The translations under genes were made by a program, and so were the position numbers. Under the pieces are notes generated by a model, which was given only the letters and a program-made list of their open reading frames with translations, searched no databases and was not told the origin of the DNA. Below are positions 35,140 to 40,923 of a DNA stretch of 64,000 bases, piece after piece; within the stretch, counting starts at the first letter, position 1; each line of letters starts with the position of its first letter. Source of the stretch: Candidatus Opimibacter skivensis. GTDB lineage: Bacteria; Bacteroidota; Bacteroidia; Chitinophagales; Saprospiraceae. The DNA is taken from contig JADKHH010000028.1 of assembly GCA_016721905.1 (NCBI GenBank), forward strand, positions 1 to 64,000. Direction: 5' to 3'.

Positions 35140-35722
35140 GCATGGCATCTATCTGATCAGTGACGAAGTGTATGAGCACATCATCTTTGATGGCCATCAA
35201 CATCAATCGGTATTGCGTTATCCGGAATTGTATAAGCGGTCCTTTGTGGTGTTCTCTTTTGGGAAAAGCTTACATGTCACTGGTTGGAAAACAGGCTACG
35301 TGATAGCACCACCCGAATTGACCACTGAGCTCCGAAAGATCCATCAGTTCAATGTCTTCTCTGTCAACAGGCCCATCCAGCATGGTGTGGCATATTACAT
35401 CACCCATCATGCTGACTTCGCTGCCTTGTCCTCTTTTTATCAAGACAAGCGTGATCTGTTTTTGAAATTGATGAGTGGACTTCCATTGAAATTCCTTCCC
35501 TGCTATGGCAGTTATTTTATCCTCGCAGATTACAGTGCAGTATCTGATCTTGATGACCGTGCCTTTGCAAAACAACTCACCATTGAAGGAGGTGTAGCAA
35601 CGATTCCCTTGAGTCCCTTCTATAAAAACGGCAGTGATGAAAAAATCATCCGTTTTTGTTTTGCAAAGAAGGAGGATACGTTGATCGAGGCGGCGGATCG
35701 GTTAAGAAAATATTTTAAATGA
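35084..35722 (+). CDS. Methionine-type PLP aminotransferase, C-terminal part
   Basis: Begins in frame with RLEEIVLKHGIYLISDEVYE, then the PLP-lysine motif FSFGKSLHVTGWKTGYVIAP and the C-terminal domain (LPCYGSYFILADYSAVS). The first ~16 residues printed from 35084 are out-of-frame. The stop codon TGA and the last three codons lie inside the 56-bp perfect palindrome at 35712-35767. Confidence 0.85.
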   Translation: MVSYWNSPIFSRLEEIVLKHGIYLISDEVYEHIIFDGHQHQSVLRYPELYKRSFVVFSFGKSLHVTGWKTGYVIAPPELTTELRKIHQFNVFSVNRPIQHGVAYYITHHADFAALSSFYQDKRDLFLKLMSGLPLKFLPCYGSYFILADYSAVSDLDDRAFAKQLTIEGGVATIPLSPFYKNGSDEKIIRFCFAKKEDTLIEAADRLRKYFK

Positions 35723-35767
35723 GATGTAGAGACGCGATTAATCGCGTCTCTACATCTCATTTAAAAT
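35712..35767. repeat. 56-bp perfect palindrome with a shared GAGACGCGATTAATCGCGTC core
   Basis: Every base from 35712 to 35739 pairs with 35767 down to 35740. The central ~30 bp (core GAGACGCGATTAATCGCGTC) also occurs at 57202-57265, but the outer arms differ. Here the left arm is the 3' end of the aminotransferase gene and the right arm is its exact inverted copy. It could form a strong hairpin at the transcript end. Confidence 0.9.
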
Positions 35768-35770
35768 CAA

Positions 35771-35800
35771 AACGATTGTTTTAAAAAAAAAACAATCGTT
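35771..35800. terminator. A-tract hairpin, likely bidirectional terminator
   Basis: AACGATTGTTTT and AAAACAATCGTT pair around an A-rich loop. It directly follows the 56-bp palindrome. A similar T/A-cored hairpin is at 51033-51069. Confidence 0.6.
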
Positions 35801-36042
35801 CAGAGTAGACTCTGGCTACGGCAGCAAAATCATTTGATACTTGTTCATTGGTGAATTGGTGACAGCAGCCTCCTGGCTGCCCCGAAAAATTTCGCACGGA
35901 GGGCACGGAGCACACGGAGTAAATTTTATATTTTACTCACAACTCACAACTCATACTTACCTCACCCACGCCTCACGCCTCACGCCTCCATTCCCTCTGC
36001 TGCCCCCATTGTCTTTTACACTCACAACTCACAATTCACAAC
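35801..36042. repeat. Intergenic repeats: GCAGCC-TCCT-GGCTGC hairpin, CACGGAG and CACAACTCA words
   Basis: The hairpin lies at 35865-35880. At 35890-35922 CGCACGGAGGGCACGGAG is an inverted copy of the 32.7 kb family. CTCACAACTCACAACTCAT at 35937-35956 and CACAACTCACAATTCACAAC at 36024-36043 belong to the family seen again at 52.3-52.5 kb; CACTCTTCACTTG words overlap the 3' end of the next gene. Confidence 0.7.
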
Positions 36043-36543
36043 TCACCGCTTTTCACTCTTCACTTGCACCAGGCTATCCGCCGGATATGTAGTTTCAATC
36101 ATCGTCATTTGTGCTTCCGCCCAATCGATTAAGGTTTTTCGCTGCACATCGGTGAGTTTCGCATCTGGATGCTGACCAAACCAGGTATAAGAGGACAAAG
36201 GCATTTCTTTATTCTCCATCACTTCGGCGATCTTTTCAAACTTGTGATATTGCTCAGCAATACTGCAATTCGAAAAGTGCATGAAATTCACTTGTTTGTT
36301 CGCTTCCTTGATGTGGTTGGCCATAAACCAGGTGACCGGCTGCACTTTATAATACCATGGATATCGGGTCAGATTGGAGTGGCAGTCGAGACAAGCACTT
36401 TTGAGGACCGCGGAGACCTCCTGAGATATAGGGTATTTGGTGTAGATGGCATACCTGACCCCTCCTTCATCGTTTTTTACAGGATGTATAAACTGGATCA
36501 GTACGAATACAATACCCAGGGCAATCAGGATTTTCTTTAACAT
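36043..36543 (-). CDS. Haem-binding domain protein (single CxxCH), paralogue A
   Basis: 166 residues: an N-terminal membrane anchor (LIALGIVFVLIQFI), then SACLDCHSNLTRYPWYYKVQP with one c-type haem motif (CLDCH, residues 51-55), and a distal MPLSSYTWFGQHPDAKLTD segment whose Met or His could be the second ligand. Expected to face the periplasm. Often annotated as cytochrome P460 or haem-binding family; physiological role unknown. Tandem with a close paralogue at 36640-37131. Confidence 0.82.
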   Translation of the reverse strand: MLKKILIALGIVFVLIQFIHPVKNDEGGVRYAIYTKYPISQEVSAVLKSACLDCHSNLTRYPWYYKVQPVTWFMANHIKEANKQVNFMHFSNCSIAEQYHKFEKIAEVMENKEMPLSSYTWFGQHPDAKLTDVQRKTLIDWAEAQMTMIETTYPADSLVQVKSEKR

Positions 36544-36639
36544 TTGGTAAAAGTAAGGAAAAGAGATAATGGCTCATGCTTCGACCAGCTCTGGCGCATC
36601 CCACTCACTTTTCACTCTTCACTTTTCACTTGCGGCACT

Positions 36640-37131
36640 TCACTTCCTTCTCATCACCAGGCTATCCGCCGGATACTTGGCCGCGATCATTGCCATCTGC
36701 GATTGGGCCCAGATGATCAAAGTCTCCCGTTCAGCATCTGTGAGTTTTGCATCGGGGTGGAGACCGAACCACGTGTATGATGGCAGCGGCATTTCTTTTT
36801 CCTTGACCATTTCCACGATCTCTTCAAACTTATGGTGTTGATAAGCAATCCTGCGATTGGTAAACTCAGAGAAGTTGAGATGTTCTTTCCCTTCCTTAAC
36901 GTGGTTAGCCAGGAACCAGGCTGCAGGCTGGATATTGGAATACCAGGGGTAGTGGGTGACATTGGAGTGGCAATCCAGACAAGCAGGTTTAAGGATCACA
37001 TTGACCTCAGGCGGTACATTGTAACCGGTAGGCATGGAATATGCAACCCCCCCTGCGTCGTTTTTAGCGGGGCGGATGAATTGGATCAACACCAGGACGA
37101 TAGCGAGGGCGATGAGGATTTTCTTGATCAT
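36640..37131 (-). CDS. Haem-binding domain protein (single CxxCH), paralogue B
   Basis: 163 residues, similar over the whole length to the gene downstream at 36043 (LIALAIVLVLIQFIRPAKND, PACLDCHSNVTHYPWYSNIQP, MPLPSYTWFGLHPDAKLTD). The two copies form a tandem duplication separated by about 100 bp of CACTTTTCACTCTTCAC words. Both start with near-identical upstream DNA (GTAAGGAAAAG before the ATG on the plus strand). Confidence 0.82.
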   Translation of the reverse strand: MIKKILIALAIVLVLIQFIRPAKNDAGGVAYSMPTGYNVPPEVNVILKPACLDCHSNVTHYPWYSNIQPAAWFLANHVKEGKEHLNFSEFTNRRIAYQHHKFEEIVEMVKEKEMPLPSYTWFGLHPDAKLTDAERETLIIWAQSQMAMIAAKYPADSLVMRRK

Positions 37132-37135
37132 GGGG

Positions 37136-37143
37136 CAAAAGTA
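37136..37143 (-). promoter_or_regulatory. Candidate -7 element for haem-binding paralogue B
   Basis: Minus-strand TACTTTTG matches TAnnTTTG and ends only 4 nt before the ATG, implying a leaderless or almost leaderless mRNA. The same position before paralogue A reads TACTTTTA. Confidence 0.35.
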
Positions 37144-37347
37144 AGGAAAAGGCGGAATGGCTAAAGAGGCCGAAGAGGCTGAAGGGGCAAGGGAATCGAA
37201 TGCGAGGGGATTAACTCAGAACCTACAATGAAAGTGATGCATAAATTGCTAAATGTTAATGTATTATATATGTATCTCGGATTAAAGAACGTAAATATTT
37301 TGCCGTTTAACCAAGAGATAGTATGTTTGCACTCCACTTTTAAGAAA

Positions 37348-37434
37348 GGGAGTATAGCTCAGCTGGTTCAGAGCATCCCGACGCACTCGTTTTCGAAGAA
37401 AACATGCGTGTCGGGAGGGTCCGCGGTTCGAGAG
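37348..37434 (+). pseudogene. tRNA-Val-like copy 1, anticodon arm replaced by a 39-nt hairpin, 3' end missing
   Basis: 37348-37376 is identical to the first 29 nt of the real tRNA-Val at 37456. Then a 39-nt insert (37377-37415, CCCGACGCA ... TGCGTGTCGGG, inner stem GTTTTC-GAA-GAAAAC) stands where the 15-nt anticodon arm should be. The T-arm start GGGTCCGCGGTTCGA follows and then identity stops. It cannot form a full acceptor stem, so it is not a working tRNA. Confidence 0.75.
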
Positions 37435-37455
37435 ATACATTGAAATAAAAATATT

Positions 37456-37529
37456 GGGAGTATAGCTCAGCTGGTTCAGAGCATCTGCCTTACAAGCAGA
37501 GGGTCCGCGGTTCGAACCCGTGTACTCCC
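37456..37529 (+). tRNA. tRNA-Val (anticodon TAC)
   Basis: Complete cloverleaf: acceptor GGGAGTA pairs with TACTCCC; D-stem GCTC/GAGC; anticodon stem TCTGC/GCAGA with loop CTTACAA giving anticodon TAC (Val, GUA); T-arm CGCGG-TTCGAAC-CCGTG; discriminator A. CCA is not encoded. It lies between two tRNA-like copies with a replaced anticodon arm and is followed by a hairpin terminator. Confidence 0.95.
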
Positions 37530-37532
37530 ACA

Positions 37533-37571
37533 AGAAGAGGTCATCAGTCTAAAGACAGATGGCCTCTTTTA
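37533..37571 (+). terminator. Terminator after tRNA-Val
   Basis: AGAGGTCATC ... GATGGCCTCTTTT forms a stem with a T-run. It is homologous to the terminator after tRNA-like copy 3 (37917-37954), showing that a tRNA-plus-terminator unit was duplicated around the GIY-YIG gene. Confidence 0.75.
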
Positions 37572-37575
37572 CATT

Positions 37576-37824
37576 ATGGCACATACCTATATCCTCTACT
37601 CACCCAGCCTCGATTCCTATTATGTCGGTCACACTGAATTGGACCCGGCATCCCAGCTGACTGCTCATTTAAAAGATCATGCAGGATTTACGAGTAGGGC
37701 AAAAGATTGGGTAATTGTTTTTGAAAAAGCATTTGACTCCAAAGTTGAGGCCTACGCCTTTGATCGTCAGATAAAAGGTTGGAAATCCCGTCGGGCCATT
37801 CAAAATTTAATTAGAGGAGAATAG
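37576..37824 (+). CDS. GIY-YIG nuclease family protein, small stand-alone type
   Basis: 82 residues. The catalytic GIY-YIG core appears as HTYILYSPSLDSYYVGHTE (first Tyr and YVG), followed by GFTSRAKDWVIVFEKAF and VEAYAFDRQIKGWKSRRAI with the metal-binding Glu. Such proteins are single-domain endonucleases, some linked to mobile DNA. Its last residues (RGE) and the TAG stop are encoded by the 5' part of tRNA-like copy 3: the stop is the TAG that a tRNA has at positions 8-10. It sits between the tRNA-Val terminator and that copy. Confidence 0.88.
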   Translation: MAHTYILYSPSLDSYYVGHTELDPASQLTAHLKDHAGFTSRAKDWVIVFEKAFDSKVEAYAFDRQIKGWKSRRAIQNLIRGE

Positions 37825-37912
37825 CTCAGCTGTTCAGAGCACCCCGACGCACTCGTTTTCGAAGAAAACATGCGTGTCGGGAGGGTCCGCGGTTCGAACC
37901 CGTGTACTCCCA
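37816..37912 (+). pseudogene. tRNA-Val-like copy 3, anticodon arm replaced by the same 39-nt hairpin
   Basis: GGAGAATAGCTCAGCTGTTCAG at 37816-37837 is a diverged 5' half (one base lost in the D-loop). It is followed by an insert at 37843-37881 identical to that of copy 1, and then an intact 3' half (AGGGTCCGCGGTTCGAACCC ... TACTCCCA). Copy 1 keeps a good 5' end, copy 3 a good 3' end. It overlaps the GIY-YIG stop codon by several bases. Confidence 0.78.
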
Positions 37913-37916
37913 CAAC

Positions 37917-37954
37917 AAAGAGGTCATCGGTACATTACTGATGACCTCTTTTTA
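37917..37954 (+). terminator. Terminator after tRNA-like copy 3
   Basis: AAAGAGGTCATC-GGTACATTACT-GATGACCTCTTTTT, a stem with T-run. It probably also ends the convergent minus-strand gene whose stop is at 37952. Confidence 0.8.
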
Positions 37955-38551
37955 TTTAGACTTGACTTGCAACTCCCCGATAAGCTTCAACATCTCCTCC
38001 CGATTCCCCGCTTTAGTAATAAATGCAGGCAGGCGACTAAACATCAGACTGTTTTTACTGCCTTTGTTGTCAATACCTCTTTCGCGTAGCTTCGCCCTGA
38101 CATACTGCTCTAACAAACTCAAATGGTCATAGTGGTAGGCCCAGAATAGATCATCGCCAACATTTTTTTGTAACCAGAGCGGTAAGCCAAATACCGGATC
38201 TGTCATCAAACCATGGTGTATAGCATGTTTTGAAAGGTGAGCCTCATATTCACATTCATCTCCGCATTGATCACATTTCATCTTCATTTTTTTCCACTGA
38301 CCATCTACAGAAGCTGTGCGCGTAAGTAGGTTGCGGCATTCTCTGCATTTGACGGACACATAAGCCGTCATACTCCCATACCAATGTCCGGGCTTCTCTA
38401 CATGAAAGCAAGAAGTGCATGTCAATCGCCATGTATCTTCATGCGGATTGATCAATGCCTTTCCATTGCACTTTGGACAATGCACTATAAAATGAGTCGC
38501 CAGTTCAGCCAGGATCGTGCCCGGATCCGCAAAGCGGTCTTGGTCACTCAT
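37952..38551 (-). CDS. Hypothetical protein with two zinc-ribbon-like CxxC pairs
   Basis: 199 residues. Four CxxC motifs are visible: CPKC, CTSC, CREC and CDQC (between residues 25 and 105), enough for two zinc ribbons. The C-terminal half (LPLWLQKNVGDDLFWAYHYDHL, then a helical region EQYVRAKLRERGID) is not a domain I can name. Similar proteins are sometimes labelled TFIIB-type zinc ribbon or PriA-like, without functional support. Overlaps the downstream-coded lipoprotein start region by 8 nt (38544-38551), suggesting cotranscription. Confidence 0.7.
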   Translation of the reverse strand: MSDQDRFADPGTILAELATHFIVHCPKCNGKALINPHEDTWRLTCTSCFHVEKPGHWYGSMTAYVSVKCRECRNLLTRTASVDGQWKKMKMKCDQCGDECEYEAHLSKHAIHHGLMTDPVFGLPLWLQKNVGDDLFWAYHYDHLSLLEQYVRAKLRERGIDNKGSKNSLMFSRLPAFITKAGNREEMLKLIGELQVKSK

Positions 38552-39515
38552 CGTTCTTTATCTTTTTAATTTTTCCGAAAGTTTTCTGATCTGTTTGATA
38601 TACGACACGGACATGCCCCAGGGCATTGTCTTCAAAACCTGAGACAGTAGTATCCGGTTTGGAAGTGAAATAGGGAAATTGGAATTCAATGGCCAGTGGA
38701 TCTTCATCGTCAGGTCCAATCGTGATCATCTGGTCTTTTTCCAGATAAAAAGGAGATGAAAGATTCTTTGTCGCCCAGGCCGATGCAGCGTTATAAGCAT
38801 CTGTTTTAAATGATAAAGAACGATCTGATTTAATACTGATCGCCCAGCCTGTATTCAGGATATCAGCCTTCAAACCCGGAGACCATTCAAAGTCAAGACC
38901 CATGATTTTATTACGATCATGATAGGAATCACCTCGTTGCCAATACCCATAAGGGATAATATCCTTGAATTCTTGTTGATAGGCAGATGGCTCCATCCAT
39001 TCAATCCAGATGCTTGTTTGCGCATGGTCCGGTAAGGCATCTATTGCCGAGAGAATTTTTATCAGATTACTTTTCCTTAGTTCAGGATATGGTTCTTCAT
39101 AGAGCAGTATATAAGCTGCCATTTCGATGACGCTTACAGAAAATTTTTCAAGCCCGTTTTTCTTCAACGCATCAAAAATCATTCGGGCAGCCTTGACATC
39201 TTTTCTGGCTTTGTCTAGCGAAGATTGTACTTCTGCAACATTGAGTCCAAGGCCCTCTTCCTTTTTAAACCATTTGACTTTGATCTGGACCTCCGGGTCA
39301 TTTTTATCTGCGAGAATAGTATTCTTCTCCTTGATAAACAGATTCATCGGATCCAGATTCACGATATTGTTAACCACTACAAGTTGGCCCGGAAAATGCG
39401 TCTCCAGCCACGTAGGAAGATCATTCACCTTTTCTTTTTTCTGGAAACAACCAAAGATGGTAGACAGGAGTGATGCCATGATCAGGATTTGGAGTTTTAG
39501 TTGAAGGGATTTCAA
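38544..39515 (-). CDS. Hypothetical lipoprotein
   Basis: 323 residues with a lipoprotein signal: hydrophobic IMASLLSTIFGC ending in a lipobox Cys near residue 23. Likely periplasm or outer membrane. The rest is mixed alpha/beta with no motif I recognise. First gene of a two-gene minus-strand unit with the zinc-ribbon protein. Confidence 0.7.
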   Translation of the reverse strand: MKSLQLKLQILIMASLLSTIFGCFQKKEKVNDLPTWLETHFPGQLVVVNNIVNLDPMNLFIKEKNTILADKNDPEVQIKVKWFKKEEGLGLNVAEVQSSLDKARKDVKAARMIFDALKKNGLEKFSVSVIEMAAYILLYEEPYPELRKSNLIKILSAIDALPDHAQTSIWIEWMEPSAYQQEFKDIIPYGYWQRGDSYHDRNKIMGLDFEWSPGLKADILNTGWAISIKSDRSLSFKTDAYNAASAWATKNLSSPFYLEKDQMITIGPDDEDPLAIEFQFPYFTSKPDTTVSGFEDNALGHVRVVYQTDQKTFGKIKKIKNDE

Positions 39516-40164
39516 GTGGAATGGATTTGGGAAATGGGTTTGTTTTTACAAAAATATCATAGAACCCGGATTCACAGGATTAATTCTGACCCCCTACCCC
39601 CTGATGCTTCACCCGCCCTCATCCATGGTTCAGGCTACACGCATCCTAGTGCTACAGCTCACCAACCGTGTGCGACAGCTCAGCAACCGGGGGACTTGAA
39701 TGAATTCGTTAGTTCAAGTCTTCAGACTTAAACTTTCCGTTCGTTCAAGTCTCCAGACTTGAATGCAATATGATGCTCGTCTCCTGACGAGCGTGATAAA
39801 TCCATGTCTCTCTATAAATTGTTCTGCCCGACAGAAGTTCTGCCCTACAGGGCAGGATAAAGATTTGTCTGTTTCCTTTGTTACCGACATGTTGCCCCGA
39901 TGGGGCAATGATATAAGTAGCTCTTTACTTTTAGCTCTCTGCCGGCCCTCTGCCTATCGCCTCTTTCGCCTCTTTCGCCTCTTCAGCCCTTTGAGCCTCT
40001 TTAGCCTCTTCAGCCTCTTCAGCCCTTTGAGCCTCTTTAGCCTCTTCAGCCCCTTCCGCCCTTCTGCCTTTTTCGCCCCTTGCTCCTTGCTCCTTGCCCC
40101 TTGCTCTCTGCCCTTTGCCTTGTCAAAAATTATATCTAAATTTGTCCTAATATATCGCCAAACC
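39516..40164. repeat. Intergenic cluster of five unrelated short hairpins followed by word repeats
   Basis: Hairpins: 39713-39731 (TTCAAGTCT-TC-AGACTTAAA), 39744-39763 (TTCAAGTCT-CC-AGACTTGAA), 39775-39792 (GCTCGTC-TCCT-GACGAGC), 39840-39855 (CTGCCC-TACA-GGGCAG) and 39892-39908 (TTGCCCC-GAT-GGGGCAA). A GACCCCCTACCCCCTGATG word is at 39588-39606. From 39957 to 40072 CGCCTCTTTCGCCTCTTCAG words repeat, and from 40078 to 40122 TTGCTCCTTGC words. A long open frame over the whole region is the upstream extension of the next gene and not real coding. Confidence 0.8.
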
Positions 40165-40635
40165 ATGAAAGTTACCGAAGAATTAATCGACCAGATCCTC
40201 GAACAAGGAGAAAACGGATCCCTGGATCCATCACCATATATGGAAAGCCTCAAATACCTCCTGCTGGAGGATGAAGAGGTCGACATGACCGAAGAAGACC
40301 ATGCCTATATGATCTTCCTGGGCACCATCTGCCTGGAGAGTCTCAAGCGCAATGGCCTCTATAAGGAGATCGAAGACGAAGAAATACTCTTCGACATGGA
40401 GGATGCCAACTGGGAAGCCCTCGAAGCTGCCGATGGAGACCTCGATGACTTCGTGGATGCTATCGCTGAAAACTTCCCTGAAAAGGACCTGCTCGATTTC
40501 CTCGCTTTCTCCATCCTCCCTACGGATGACGAAGAAGACAACGAAGAACCGGTGTTGAGTTCAGAAGACGCACAGATCCTCGGATTTGTCAGGCTGAAAG
40601 CTGTGCTGGATACGGTGTTGTTGCCGGCGGTGTAG
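40165..40635 (+). CDS. Acidic hypothetical protein
   Basis: 156 residues from ATG 40165 (MKVTEELIDQILEQGENGSL). Very rich in Asp and Glu (e.g. EDEEILFDMEDANWEALEAADGDLDDFVDAIAEN, here quoted only in part: LFDMEDANWEALEAAD). Predicted mostly helical, cytosolic, no signal. Not recognised. The frame is open to 39763 upstream, but that DNA is hairpin and word repeats. Confidence 0.7.
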   Translation: MKVTEELIDQILEQGENGSLDPSPYMESLKYLLLEDEEVDMTEEDHAYMIFLGTICLESLKRNGLYKEIEDEEILFDMEDANWEALEAADGDLDDFVDAIAENFPEKDLLDFLAFSILPTDDEEDNEEPVLSSEDAQILGFVRLKAVLDTVLLPAV

Positions 40636-40923
40636 ATCACTTTTCTTTTTCTTTTTCAAGTCTAACGTTTCCCATCCTGGATAGGCACTGCATTTGGTGA
40701 CCTCTATCCATTGCGGCATTTCAGTTTACCTGGAATGGAAGAGCTCATATTTTTTTCAGACTGTAAGATGCTGGGAGGACAGCAATAATGAGCCACTTTT
40801 AAAAAATTCCGGAGATACGCTTTCCTGGCTTTGCTTAACCTTCATTTCAGATTGGGTTCTTTTAATCGTATATTCAGGGAGAAATCGAAGCATCTAATGC
40901 ACGCACCTGAATAATCCTTTCCG

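Noticed and set aside
37348..37434. Selenocysteine or suppressor tRNA
   Set aside because: The enlarged arm is in the anticodon position rather than the variable arm, and the acceptor stem cannot form because the 3' end is missing.
39763..40164. N-terminal extension of the acidic protein at 40165
   Set aside because: The upstream frame is hairpin and word-repeat DNA (Leu/Phe/Ser repeats); the natural start is ATG 40165.
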